From contig NZ_AP024154.1 of NCBI RefSeq assembly GCF_015533855.1, positions 1,553,001-1,617,000 of the forward strand: a stretch of DNA of 64,000 nt, given 5' to 3'. The notes under the pieces were generated by a model. The model worked only from the letters and a program-made list of their open reading frames with translations. It did no database searches and had not been told where the DNA came from. Made by a program: the position numbers and the translations under genes. This DNA is from Echinicola sp. 20G. Its GTDB lineage: Bacteria > Bacteroidota > Bacteroidia > Cytophagales > Cyclobacteriaceae. Of this stretch, positions 26,399-36,667 are shown one piece after another. Within the stretch, counting starts at the first letter, position 1. Every line of letters starts with the position of its first letter.

Positions 26399-27145
26399 GT
26401 GAGTTTCGAGATCAAATTACCGCTTTTTGAAGGACCATTCGATTTGCTCCTGTTCTTTATTGAGCGGGATGAGTTGGATATTTATGACATTCCGATCTCA
26501 AAAATCACCCATGATTTCCTCGATTACCTGCAGCATTTGGAGAAAATGGAGATAGAAGTGGCCAGCGAATTTATACTTGTGGCAGCTACTTTGATGAAAA
26601 TTAAATCCAAGATGTTGATCCCGCGACCGGAGCTGGATGAGAACGGAGAGGAGATTGATCCACGTGAGGAATTGATCAAGCATTTATTGGAATATAAAAA
26701 ATACAAGTCTGTCATTTCTGATTTGTCAGAAATGGAGGCGGAGAGAATGACCAAAGAAAAACGTGGCAACATTGCGACAGAACTCAAGGAACTTAGCAAG
26801 ATTGACAATGTAGAGAGTGAAATCCAGGATTTGGATTTATATAAAATTCTTAAGGTTTTTCAAAAGGTCATGGCGAAGTATGTCGCCCGAACCGATGAAA
26901 CCACGCATACAGTCATTCAGTACCCCTATACTATAGATCAGCAAAAAAACTTTGTACTAGATAAAATAAGCTTTAAGAAACGAATGCCCTTTTCTGAGTT
27001 TATTGAATATAAACCTGATAAAATATTCGTGATCTACACCTTTTTGGCAATTTTGGAGCTCTTGCAACTTTCCATGGTGACTATCAAGTTGGGAGAAGGG
27101 TTTAATAATTTTTGGGTAGAGAAAACAGAAGAAATTCCGGCCTAG
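26399..27145 (+). CDS. scpA: Segregation and condensation protein A
   Basis: Kleisin subunit of the SMC-ScpAB condensin, which bridges the SMC heads in chromosome segregation. 248 residues, GTG start. The N-terminal kleisin motif LPLFEGPFDLLLFFIERDEL and the helix DIYDIPISKI are diagnostic; the C-terminal winged helix ends near FVIYTFLAILELLQL. scpB and smc are not adjacent. The next gene begins 5 bases after its stop and is probably cotranscribed. Confidence 0.95.
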   Translation: MSFEIKLPLFEGPFDLLLFFIERDELDIYDIPISKITHDFLDYLQHLEKMEIEVASEFILVAATLMKIKSKMLIPRPELDENGEEIDPREELIKHLLEYKKYKSVISDLSEMEAERMTKEKRGNIATELKELSKIDNVESEIQDLDLYKILKVFQKVMAKYVARTDETTHTVIQYPYTIDQQKNFVLDKISFKKRMPFSEFIEYKPDKIFVIYTFLAILELLQLSMVTIKLGEGFNNFWVEKTEEIPA

Positions 27146-27150
27146 TATTT

Positions 27151-28200
27151 ATGAAGTTAGACAACAAAGAGATTTTCAAAACACTTAACCCGAATAAGGT
27201 TTGGATTCCCGTGCTGATAGGTATTGGAATAGTCTTTTTGATGTTCTATACCGACCCGTCTATCACCAGGGAAAATTTGGAAAGTGTATTTGATGCTTCC
27301 TTGCTTAGCTTAGGGATAGCCTTTTTGGTAATAGCCATGAGAGATGCGGGTTATGTATTTCGAATCCGGGAAATTACCGACAAGAAATTGACTTGGACCA
27401 GAGCGATCTATGTCATTATCCTCTGGGAATTTGCTTCCGCGGTAACGCCATCTATTGTAGGAGGAACAGCTGTAGCGGTATTTATATTGCACAAAGAAGG
27501 GATCAAGCTAGGTAAAGCCATTGCTTATGTGATGATCACTGCTATTTTAGACAACCTGTTTTTTGTGATTGGAGCTCCTATTGTTTTGTACTTGGCCCAA
27601 GGAAGTATTTTTCCGGAAAGCAGGGTGCTAGAACTGCGTTTGGGTAAGAGCTTGAATTTGATCTTTTGGCTGAGCTATTCCTTGTATGCGGTTTATTCCT
27701 TGATTATGGCTTTGGCTTTATTTTATCGTCCGAGAGTTTTTAAGTGGGTACTTCTAAAAATCTTTAGCATCAAATGGATCAGGAAATGGAAGCATAATGC
27801 GAGTGAATATGGGGATCAAATCATAGAATCAAGCAAAGAGCTTCAAGGTAAGAAATTAGGATATTGGCTGACCATTATACTTGCGACGATCTTTATTTGG
27901 TCTTCGCGGTACTTGATGCTGAATGCACTGATAACAGCTTATGTGGACCTGAGTTTATCACAACACATTATCGTATTTGCAAGGCAAATTATCATGTGGA
28001 TCGTGATGATGATTTCTCCAACACCAGGCAGTAGTGGTACGGCAGAGTTCTTCTTTGCCCAGTTCTTTTATGAGTTTTTGTCCAATTACACCTTTGTAAC
28101 CAGCATCCTGTGGAGGATGTTGTCCTATTATCCTTATTTACTTCTGGGAGCGATCTTTTTGCCAAGGTGGATCAGGCAGGTTTTTTTCAAAAAGAAATAA
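27151..28200 (+). CDS. Lysylphosphatidylglycerol synthase-like flippase (UPF0104)
   Basis: 349 residues from ATG 27151 (the open frame extends back over scpA, but the gap fixes the start). Eight or so transmembrane segments, with the signature SIVGGTAVAVFIL and SPTPGSSGTAEFFF typical of the AglD/UPF0104 membrane domain. It lacks the soluble aminoacyl-transferase domain of MprF, so a lipid flippase or regulatory role is more likely than lipid aminoacylation. Cotranscribed with scpA by spacing. Confidence 0.85.
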   Translation: MKLDNKEIFKTLNPNKVWIPVLIGIGIVFLMFYTDPSITRENLESVFDASLLSLGIAFLVIAMRDAGYVFRIREITDKKLTWTRAIYVIILWEFASAVTPSIVGGTAVAVFILHKEGIKLGKAIAYVMITAILDNLFFVIGAPIVLYLAQGSIFPESRVLELRLGKSLNLIFWLSYSLYAVYSLIMALALFYRPRVFKWVLLKIFSIKWIRKWKHNASEYGDQIIESSKELQGKKLGYWLTIILATIFIWSSRYLMLNALITAYVDLSLSQHIIVFARQIIMWIVMMISPTPGSSGTAEFFFAQFFYEFLSNYTFVTSILWRMLSYYPYLLLGAIFLPRWIRQVFFKKK

Positions 28201-28304
28201 GCAAAGGCCTTCTGAGGGCATACATATAACTAACCCCAATTGAGTTTTCAGTGTATCAGTTTTTGACAGACTTGCGTCTAGGAAGGAACAATAAAGATTT
28301 AAAG

Positions 28305-28538
28305 ATGAAAAAGCTTTCTTTAATCGCTGGAGTCATGTTGCTATTGGCCTTTCAGTGTGAAGACAATGAACCTGGTTCAGGAAAGAATTGCATTGATCCG
28401 GATAAAATTAATCCCAATGCTGCTTGCTATGAAATCTATGCGCCAGTTTGTGGATGCGACGGAAAGACCTACGCAAATGACTGCTATGCTGCTGCTGCTG
28501 GAGTGAAGTCTTGGACAGAAGGAGCCTGTGAAAAGTAA
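28305..28538 (+). CDS. Kazal-type protease inhibitor lipoprotein
   Basis: 77 residues from ATG 28305. The signal peptide ends LLLAFQC, a usable lipobox with Cys, followed by a short linker and one Kazal domain: CIDPDKI...CYEIYAPVCGCDGKTYANDCYAAAAGV...GAC, six Cys in the expected order with the core VCGCDGKTYANDCY. It probably sits at the outer membrane and inhibits serine proteases from predators, hosts or the cell itself. Earlier start at 28251 would spoil the signal peptide. Confidence 0.88.
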   Translation: MKKLSLIAGVMLLLAFQCEDNEPGSGKNCIDPDKINPNAACYEIYAPVCGCDGKTYANDCYAAAAGVKSWTEGACEK

Positions 28539-28565
28539 AACTCCCCTGGTTTTCCAGAGGAGTTT
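28538..28565. terminator. Bidirectional terminator
   Basis: aaactcccctgg and ccagaggagttt form a 12-bp stem with one mismatch and a tttt loop between convergent genes. Confidence 0.8.
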
Positions 28566-28574
28566 AGTGTGATA

Positions 28575-28997
28575 TTATAGTACTCTTTCGAATTGGCTGA
28601 AGTAAAAGTTTCCTTCGATTTCAGCATTTTCGTCAGAATCAGAGCCGTGAACGGCATTTGCTTCGATAGACTTGGCAAACAACTTACGGATGGTTCCCTC
28701 AGCTGCATCAGCAGGGTTGGTAGCACCGATCAATTTTCTAAAGTCTTCCACTGCATTGTCTTTTTCAAGGATGGCAGCGATGATAGGGCCTGAAGACATG
28801 TAGTTGCAAAGGTCATTGTAAAAAGGACGCTCCTTATGTACAGCGTAGAATTTACCTGCTAGCTCAGCAGTAAGCTGAGTGGCTTTGATCGCTACAATTT
28901 TAAATCCTGCCTCTTCGATCATTTTAAGGATCGCACCTGAATTACCTGCGCCGAAAGCATCAGGCTTGATCATAGTGAATGTTCTGTTACTTGCCAT
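28575..28997 (-). CDS. ndk: Nucleoside diphosphate kinase
   Basis: Transfers the gamma phosphate of ATP to NDPs through a phospho-His. 140 residues, family length. [10 protein letters not shown] opens the fold, and NAVHGSDS carries the catalytic His and the Ser/Asp that follow it. [15 protein letters not shown] is the conserved nucleotide-binding part. It stands alone, convergent with the Kazal gene and divergent from the DHH phosphoesterase gene. Confidence 0.97.
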   Translation of the reverse strand: MASNRTFTMIKPDAFGAGNSGAILKMIEEAGFKIVAIKATQLTAELAGKFYAVHKERPFYNDLCNYMSSGPIIAAILEKDNAVEDFRKLIGATNPADAAEGTIRKLFAKSIEANAVHGSDSDENAEIEGNFYFSQFERVL

Positions 28998-29190
28998 TTG
29001 TATTTATTTAGAATATAAGGTTTATATTTCGGCTGCAAAAATAGTGTTTTTAATGGAAAGTCATGGTATATGACATTATTTGTAGGTTATCTTATTCATT
29101 TTTAGCGGCTTATATAAATTGGGATTTTTAAAAAATTATAATGACCTTTGCATCTTGTGTACTGTGAAAAGTGCTACTAAAATAATGTAG

Positions 29191-30231
29191 ATGCTAGAGT
29201 TAGAGTCATTTAAAAAACTACTGTCCTCACCAAAGAAAATCGTAATCACCACACATCACAAGCCCGATGCAGATGCTTTGGGATCATCCCTGGGGATGGC
29301 CAATTACCTCAAGAAAAAAGATCATGAGGTAGCTGTGATTACGCCTTCTGATTATCCTTCCTTTTTGTATTGGATGAAAGGTAATGATGAAGTACTGAAC
29401 TTTGAGGAGAAGGGCCACGCGAAGGAAATCAATGAGAAAATGACAGCTGCTGAAATGGTCATTTGCCTTGATTTTTCCTGCCTTGGCAGGATCAATGAAC
29501 TGGGTGAAATGGTCAAGCAGTCTACTGCTGTCAAAGTAAATATCGATCATCACCTAGACCCGGAAGATTTTGCGGATTTTAGGTATTGGAGCACTGAGGC
29601 AGCTGCTACCTGTGAGTTGGTTTTTGACCTGATTGTTAAATTGGGGGATAAAGATCTTATTGATGCTGATATTGCAGATTGCCTGTACTCGGGTATTATG
29701 ACCGATACAGGAGGCTTTCGTCATCCAAATACCACCAAACATGTGCATATGGTCACTGCTGAGTTGATTGGCTTGGGTGCTGACAATGCAAAAATTTCCC
29801 GTTTGATATACGATACCAATTCTGTAAACCGTCTAAAATTTATAGGTTTTGCCTTAAGTAGAAGGTTGATCATTCACAATGATCTTCATACCGCATATTT
29901 TTGGATTTCTAAAAGAGATCTTAAGAAATATGATTCCCGTACGGGTGATACAGAAGGGTTGGTAAATTATGCTCTTTCACTGGATGGGATAAAAATAGCC
30001 GCTTTGTTTACCGAGCGCAAAGATGGTGTCAAGATTTCCTTCAGGTCTGTAGAAGATATCGCTGTAAACAAGTTTGCAGCAAAATATTTCAATGGTGGAG
30101 GGCACAAAAATGCTGCTGGTGGCAAATCAGACTTGCCACTTAAGGAGACAATTGAGAAATTTGAAAAATTAATAAAAGAAAATCAGGAAAGATTATTAAA
30201 TCAACTAGAGTTAGTCAATGAAAAACATTAA
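29191..30231 (+). CDS. DHH-family phosphoesterase (NrnA-like)
   Basis: 346 residues. The motifs TTHHKPDADALGSS, LDFSCLGR, NIDHHLD and TDTGGFRH coordinate two Mn ions; the C-terminal DHHA1 domain ends with FNGGGHKNAAGG. This is the architecture of NrnA, which degrades short oligoribonucleotides and pAp. pAp is a byproduct of sulfate activation through PAPS; the sulfate cluster in this window uses APS instead, so oligonucleotide or c-di-nucleotide product breakdown is the likelier job. The following FKBP gene overlaps its end by 14 bases. Confidence 0.93.
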   Translation: MLELESFKKLLSSPKKIVITTHHKPDADALGSSLGMANYLKKKDHEVAVITPSDYPSFLYWMKGNDEVLNFEEKGHAKEINEKMTAAEMVICLDFSCLGRINELGEMVKQSTAVKVNIDHHLDPEDFADFRYWSTEAAATCELVFDLIVKLGDKDLIDADIADCLYSGIMTDTGGFRHPNTTKHVHMVTAELIGLGADNAKISRLIYDTNSVNRLKFIGFALSRRLIIHNDLHTAYFWISKRDLKKYDSRTGDTEGLVNYALSLDGIKIAALFTERKDGVKISFRSVEDIAVNKFAAKYFNGGGHKNAAGGKSDLPLKETIEKFEKLIKENQERLLNQLELVNEKH

Positions 30232-31162
30232 AAGTTTGATGTTGTCAGCAGGTGTGTTGGCAACATGTTTCGGCGTAGTATCTTGTCAAAAAAGCAAGAC
30301 CACTGAAGATGGGACAGAATATACTTACATCGAAGAGGGTACTGTAAAGCCAGAAAATGGCCAGTTTGTAATTTATGAATTTACAGCAAAGAATAGTAAG
30401 GACTCCGTCTTTATCTCAAGTATAGAAAATGGCGCGCCGGCTTATATGGTTCACAATGATTCTATCAAAAGGTATGATACCACTAAGGTAAGACCAGGGA
30501 TCGATGAGATTTTTTCCAATCTTTGTAAAGGAGACAGTATTCAGTTTTCTTCTACTGCTTCGAAGATTTTTGGTGAAATGAACACACCTCCATTCCTGAC
30601 TGCTGATGAAACAGTTACCTTGAACATAGGTGTGGTTGATATCTTGGATGAATCTGAGATGCAGGATTTCATGACCAAAGTGCAGGAGAAGCAACGTGCC
30701 AAAATGGAGCAAAAATCTGAAGAGCAATTGGCGACAGATATCAAAATGATTCAGGACTATATGGCGGAAAATAGCTTAAATGCTACTAAGACAGAGTCTG
30801 GTCTTTTCTATATCATAGAGGAAGAAGGTAATGGAGAATCTGTAGAGGAAGGAAATACCGTTTCTGTAAACTATACAGGTTATGTTCTGGACGGAACAGT
30901 ATTCGATACTAGTGTAGAAGAAGTGGCCAAAGAAAATGATATCTTCAATGAAGGTCGTCCATATGAGCCTTTCAGTGTGATGGTAGGCCAAGGAAGAGTG
31001 ATTCCTGGTTGGGATGAAGGTTTACAGTTATTGAAAGGTGGAAGTAAGGCAAAATTGTTGATCCCTTCTACTTTAGCTTATGGCCCTAGACAGGCTGGAG
31101 AAGTCATTAAGCCAAACTCTATTTTGGTTTTCGACGTTGAAGTAGTAGATGTTCAGAAATAA
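30218..31162 (+). CDS. FKBP-type prolyl isomerase lipoprotein (copy 1)
   Basis: 314 residues, signal peptide with lipobox GVVSC. Residues 30-185 form an N-terminal part with a divergent FKBP-like fold (PGIDEIFSNLCKGDSIQF). A complete FKBP domain follows (about 200-314): VSVNYTGYVLDGTVFDTS, then VIPGWDEGLQLLKGGSKAK and LAYGPRQ, with the hydrophobic active-site residues Tyr, Phe-Asp, Trp and Tyr in place. It carries an insert of about 20 residues after FDTS. It folds exported proteins in the envelope; such lipoproteins in Bacteroidota include the gliding protein GldI. First of three tandem copies. Confidence 0.92.
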   Translation: MKNIKSLMLSAGVLATCFGVVSCQKSKTTEDGTEYTYIEEGTVKPENGQFVIYEFTAKNSKDSVFISSIENGAPAYMVHNDSIKRYDTTKVRPGIDEIFSNLCKGDSIQFSSTASKIFGEMNTPPFLTADETVTLNIGVVDILDESEMQDFMTKVQEKQRAKMEQKSEEQLATDIKMIQDYMAENSLNATKTESGLFYIIEEEGNGESVEEGNTVSVNYTGYVLDGTVFDTSVEEVAKENDIFNEGRPYEPFSVMVGQGRVIPGWDEGLQLLKGGSKAKLLIPSTLAYGPRQAGEVIKPNSILVFDVEVVDVQK

Positions 31163-31166
31163 TTGA

Positions 31167-31709
31167 ATGAAAAATCTTATTATAATATTTGCAGCAGCCC
31201 TTATTTCAGGGCTGTTTGCTTCTTGTATTTCTGATCAGGAAACTGCCCAAGAAATATATCAAAAAGACCTGGCAAAAATCGATGCCTACTTAGATCAGAC
31301 AGACTATCAATTTGTTGATTTCTACCAAGATGAAGCAACAGGTATAGTGATTTTGTGGGAGTACCTTTCTTATTCCGGAGTTGTTCCTGAAAATGATGAC
31401 AGCTTATATGTGGACTATACAGGAATGCTTTTGGATGAGAGTGTATTTGATACTTCTGTTGAGGCAGTAGCCAGGGAAAATGGCATTTACTCCTCTGAAA
31501 GGGATTACGAGCCTTTAGAGTATATTTATGGGTATAACACTTTGATTTCTGGAGTAATCATCGGTCTTTCAAAAATGGAAGAGGGTGATCGGGCAAGAGT
31601 GATTATGCCTTCTTATTATGGCTATGGTAATACAGAGATTTCTAGTCAGATACCGGCCAATTCAGTATTGATCTTTGATTTAGATCTAAAGGAAATTGAT
31701 AAAGACTAG
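31167..31709 (+). CDS. FKBP-type lipoprotein (copy 2), active site altered
   Basis: 180 residues, lipobox LFASC. One FKBP domain (about 75-180) with VDYTGMLLDESVFDTS, the same insert (AVARENGIYSSERDYEP) as copy 1, and YYGYG. At the place of the active-site Trp (GWDEGL in copy 1) it reads GVIIGL, so isomerase activity is probably reduced and a chaperone or binding role is possible. It starts 4 bases after copy 1 and is cotranscribed. Confidence 0.85.
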   Translation: MKNLIIIFAAALISGLFASCISDQETAQEIYQKDLAKIDAYLDQTDYQFVDFYQDEATGIVILWEYLSYSGVVPENDDSLYVDYTGMLLDESVFDTSVEAVARENGIYSSERDYEPLEYIYGYNTLISGVIIGLSKMEEGDRARVIMPSYYGYGNTEISSQIPANSVLIFDLDLKEIDKD

Positions 31710-31726
31710 TACAACTTTAAAGTAAT

Positions 31727-32293
31727 ATGAAGCAGTATATTTTTGGGATATTAGGTTTGATGGTGATAGCAGGGATGATTTCTTGTGAGCCCAATAATCC
31801 TTATGATTTAGGTCCGGTTTATGACGTGGCGGGAAATTTGGAGAAAGACAGTGTGAAGATCGCTGAATACTTGGAGACTGCTGAATACGATAGTCTGTAC
31901 AGGATTCATGACCCTAGTGGTGTGGTGATTATTGTACAGGAGGAAGGGACTGGCTCAAGACCTTTTAATGGTAATTTGGTTTATACCAATTATGTTGGCA
32001 AGTTGACCGATGGGTCGGTTTTTGATACCAATATTCAATCAGTAGCGGAGGAAAATGGTCTGCACGAAGATGGAGATGAGTACAATCCTTTTCCTTTCTA
32101 TGTCGTTAGTGCTTCCAATTCAACTTCTTCTGGAGCCATTTATGGGTTTAGTTTAGGCTTCAAAAGGCTTAGAAGCGGTTCCAAAGGAGTGATCATTATT
32201 CCTTCTCCTTATGCATATAGGGACGTGGATCGTGAAACTATTCCTGCCAATTCAGTATTGGTATTCGAAGTGGATTTTCTTGGAATGGATTGA
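31727..32293 (+). CDS. FKBP-like lipoprotein (copy 3), degenerate active site
   Basis: 188 residues, lipobox AGMISC. FKBP domain about 75-188: TNYVGKLTDGSVFDTN, insert with SVAEENGLHEDGDEYNPF, and YAYRDVD. The Trp position reads AIYGFSLGF, so the catalytic pocket is further changed than in copy 2. Seventeen bases separate it from copy 2. The three share the insert, which shows that they arose by duplication. A double terminator follows. Confidence 0.82.
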   Translation: MKQYIFGILGLMVIAGMISCEPNNPYDLGPVYDVAGNLEKDSVKIAEYLETAEYDSLYRIHDPSGVVIIVQEEGTGSRPFNGNLVYTNYVGKLTDGSVFDTNIQSVAEENGLHEDGDEYNPFPFYVVSASNSTSSGAIYGFSLGFKRLRSGSKGVIIIPSPYAYRDVDRETIPANSVLVFEVDFLGMD

Positions 32294-32312
32294 TCAGTCA
32301 AGTCAGATAAGA

Positions 32313-32360
32313 TAAATAAAAAAAAGAGCTCACTGTAGATTGAGCTCTTTTTTTATTTAT
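32313..32360 (+). terminator. Terminator of the FKBP operon
   Basis: agagctca and tgagctct form the GC core, extended by A and T runs on both sides; loop of 8 bases, followed by a T-rich tail. Confidence 0.9.
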
Positions 32361-32385
32361 GTATAAGCTGATTTCGGAATGATTG

Positions 32386-32424
32386 AAAAAGCAAAGGCGA
32401 TCCAACTGGATCGCCTTTGCTTTT
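32386..32424 (-). terminator. Terminator of guaB
   Basis: aaaagcaaaggcgatcca and tggatcgcctttgctttt form a near-perfect 18-bp stem, with A/T tails usable in both directions; it lies 19 bases past the guaB stop. Confidence 0.9.
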
Positions 32425-32442
32425 ATGAAGTTACTTTTCTTC

Positions 32443-33942
<1,500 letters not shown>

Positions 33943-33954
33943 CTATTTGCCCGT

Positions 33955-33986
33955 CAAAGATACAAACAAATTTGAATGTGAATCAA
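33955..33986 (-). promoter_or_regulatory. Promoter of guaB (TTG-N21-TATCTTTG)
   Basis: On the minus strand TTG (33986-33984) and tatctttg (33962-33955) are 21 bases apart, matching the Bacteroidota pattern. The start codon at 33921 lies about 34 bases beyond the -7 box. Confidence 0.7.
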
Positions 33987-34127
33987 CGATAGTTAAAAAA
34001 TAATTTAAATTTTTGGCTAAAAAATAAGTCTTGAAGGAATATTCTTTGGAAAGTAAACAGGGAGGTTGTGGGTGTATAAACTAGGGAAATGCTTGATATT
34101 AAAAGTCATTTCCCTAGCAAGCCAAAT

Positions 34128-35315
34128 TTACTTTCGTTGAAGCTTGGCGATGTAAAATCCATCAAAACCACTTTCATGAGCCAAAACTTTTTGATCTTCA
34201 AGTAGTTTGAAGTTTTGGCCTTTGTCACTTTGAAGAAATTGCTCTACCTGCATTTGGTTTTCGGTAGGTAAAATACTACAAGTAGCGTAGATCATTACTC
34301 CCCCAGATTTGACCATGGAGCTGTAGCCTTGTAGAATGTCTTGCTGAATTAGTCGGACATTTGAAATGGATTCTGGGCTAAGTTTCCACTTGGTATCAGG
34401 GTTTCTTCTTAAAACACCCATGCCAGAACAAGGGACGTCCAATAGCAATCTATCAGCGGAATCCTTTAATCTTTTAATCGTTTTGCTGCCTTCGATCGTC
34501 TTGGTTTCGATTATGCTGATGCCGTTTCTCCTGGCTCTTAGTTTGGTGTTTTTGAGTTTCCACTCTTCTACGTCCATCGAGAGTATTTTGCCTTTGTTTT
34601 GCATTAGTGCGGCCAAGTGTAAGGATTTACCTCCAGCTCCCGCACAGGCATCGATTACCCGCATTCCTGGCTGTACATCCAAAGCATCGGCTACTAATTG
34701 GGAAGAGGCGTCCTGCACTTCGAAGAGTCCTTCCTTAAATGCAGGGTTTCTGAATATATTTTGTCTTTTTGCAAGGACCAGGGCATCCCGGTATCCTTTG
34801 GGTGCAAAAGTTTCGATATTATCTTCTTTCAGGCGATTGGCTAAATCCTCGCGGGTTATTTTTAATGAATTGGCTCTGATGACCACTTGGGCTTGCTCAT
34901 TGAGGGCATTGATTTCATCATCCCATTTATCACCCAGCAATTCGGAGCCCATTTCGTCCATCCAATCAGGAATGGATTGCAATATCGCTCTGCTGGAAAT
35001 AGCTTCATAACGCTGCTTGACTTTATCGACATCTATACCATCAAATTCCCTCCAAGGAGGCACTTCGTTTCCCTGCATTAACCAATAAGTGGCAAAAAGA
35101 TGGAACAAGTCATCTGTAGGACTGACCTCATTGATCAAACGCCACCATCTCACCATTTCATAGGCAGATTCGGCGATAAACCCTCTGTCCCTTGAGCCCC
35201 ATTTAGGATTGGATTTTAGCGTTCTTTCTATCACCTTGTCAGCATATTGCTGATTGTTGAAAATTTCGTCTATGGCATTGACAACTCCGTATACGGTATT
35301 GGAATGAAGCCTCAT
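34128..35315 (-). CDS. RsmB-type rRNA cytosine-C5 methyltransferase
   Basis: 395 residues. N-terminal helical NusB-like RNA-binding part (about 1-130), then the SAM methyltransferase: DACAGAGGKSLHL is the SAM loop, DVPCSGMGVLRR the motif IV Cys and ATCSILPTENQMQVE the motif VI nucleophile Cys. Both Cys are present, so it should be active on RNA, most likely a cytosine of 16S rRNA as in RsmB (C967 in E. coli). Exact target cannot be read from the sequence. A hairpin agggaaatg...catttccct at 34083-34114 may terminate it. Confidence 0.9.
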   Translation of the reverse strand: MRLHSNTVYGVVNAIDEIFNNQQYADKVIERTLKSNPKWGSRDRGFIAESAYEMVRWWRLINEVSPTDDLFHLFATYWLMQGNEVPPWREFDGIDVDKVKQRYEAISSRAILQSIPDWMDEMGSELLGDKWDDEINALNEQAQVVIRANSLKITREDLANRLKEDNIETFAPKGYRDALVLAKRQNIFRNPAFKEGLFEVQDASSQLVADALDVQPGMRVIDACAGAGGKSLHLAALMQNKGKILSMDVEEWKLKNTKLRARRNGISIIETKTIEGSKTIKRLKDSADRLLLDVPCSGMGVLRRNPDTKWKLSPESISNVRLIQQDILQGYSSMVKSGGVMIYATCSILPTENQMQVEQFLQSDKGQNFKLLEDQKVLAHESGFDGFYIAKLQRK

Positions 35316-35412
35316 GTGTCTTTAATTGATTTGAATCTGCAAAGATAGGGAAATTAAAAGCAAGGCTGGGGAAAGCAGCCAGAAAGATACAAGGCTTTCA
35401 AAGTTGAATAGG

Positions 35413-36576
35413 CTATTCAGACCAACTCATAGGGTAGTTTTTGTCCACAAATCTCAAAGCATCTTGGGTAAGGTAAAGCGATTTGAAAGTATCCAGCATG
35501 ACAGCTGTTTCCTCCGTTTTTTTCTTTCCAATGCTTTTTTCAACGGTTCCGGGATGTGGTCCATGGGGTAAACCTCCCATATGCAAGGTGAATGAGCCTC
35601 TATTGATGCCTTTTCTGCTCATAAACTCTCCATCCACATAATACAATACTTCATCAGAGTCTATGTTGGAATGGTTGTAAGGAGCAGGAATGGATAAAGG
35701 ATGATAGTCAAACAGCCTTGGAACAAAGGAACAAATGACAAAGCCGGCTGATTGAAAAGTTTGGTGGACTGGAGGTGGTTGATGTATCCGTCCTGTGATA
35801 GGTTCAAAATCATGGATGGAAAGGGCATAAGGGAATAAGTATCCGTCCCAGCCAACTATATCTAAAGGGCTGTGTTCGTAAGTATATTGATGTAATTGCC
35901 CCTGCTTTTTGATTTGAACTAGGTAGTCGCCTTCTTCTTTTTCTAAAACTAGTTTGTCAGGAACTCTGATATCCCTTTCGCAGTAAGGGGAGTGTTCTAG
36001 GAGTTGGCCTACTTCATTCCGATATCTTCTGACGGTTTCTATTGGGCTGACAGATTCGATCACTAATAATTTTACCTTACCTTTTTTCCATTCAAACTTA
36101 TAAATCGTGGTTCTAGGTATTACGATATAGTCGCCTGATTTTACCTGCAAGCGGCCAAATTGAGAAATTAAGCTGCCATTCCCTTCATGGACAAATATCA
36201 CTTCATCTCCATCTGCATTTTTGAAGAAATAATCCATTTTTCGGTCTTCGGGAATACAAATACCCATCATTACATCACTGTTTTTTAACAGTATTTTTCT
36301 GGCATGGAGATAATCTTTCCCCGTAGTGCTTACTTCAGAAGTGTTTAGGTGTGTTTGTTTTAATCCATATTCTTTCGCTATCTCCCAGTCAAAGGCCTTG
36401 GGTTTACCAATGGATTTTACTTGATTGGGGTTATGGATATGATATAAAATGGAATAAATTCCAGAAAAACCTTTTGAACTTACCAGTTCTTCCTTGTACA
36501 AGCTTCCGTCAGCTTGTTCAAATTGGGTATGTCTTTTAGGCGGAATGTTGCCTAGTTTATGATAAAATGCCATTCT
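35413..36576 (-). CDS. hmgA: Homogentisate 1,2-dioxygenase
   Basis: Opens the ring of homogentisate to maleylacetoacetate with Fe(II) and O2, in tyrosine and phenylalanine breakdown. The Fe ligands appear as APYNHSNIDSDEVLYYVDG (His and Glu) and GGLPHGPHPG (His). I place the start at MAFYHKLG (ATG 36576, 387 residues) because family members begin close to YHKLG; upstream ATG or GTG-like starts at 36597 and 36621 are possible. No other pathway gene (hppD, fahA) is adjacent. Confidence 0.92.
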   Translation of the reverse strand, partial: RMAFYHKLGNIPPKRHTQFEQADGSLYKEELVSSKGFSGIYSILYHIHNPNQVKSIGKPKAFDWEIAKEYGLKQTHLNTSEVSTTGKDYLHARKILLKNSDVMMGICIPEDRKMDYFFKNADGDEVIFVHEGNGSLISQFGRLQVKSGDYIVIPRTTIYKFEWKKGKVKLLVIESVSPIETVRRYRNEVGQLLEHSPYCERDIRVPDKLVLEKEEGDYLVQIKKQGQLHQYTYEHSPLDIVGWDGYLFPYALSIHDFEPITGRIHQPPPVHQTFQSAGFVICSFVPRLFDYHPLSIPAPYNHSNIDSDEVLYYVDGEFMSRKGINRGSFTLHMGGLPHGPHPGTVEKSIGKKKTEETAVMLDTFKSLYLTQDALRFVDKNYPMSWSE

Positions 36577-36667
36577 TTTTTTGGGTTTATATGCCATACA
36601 ATTTAATAAATTATATGGCATAATCGAATGGCGGTGAAACTATCTTGTAGGAAAGGCTAGGAAGGCT

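Noticed and set aside
29191..30231. RecJ assignment for the DHH protein
   Set aside because: It is short (346 residues) with the NrnA arrangement; the true RecJ is at 60154-61923.
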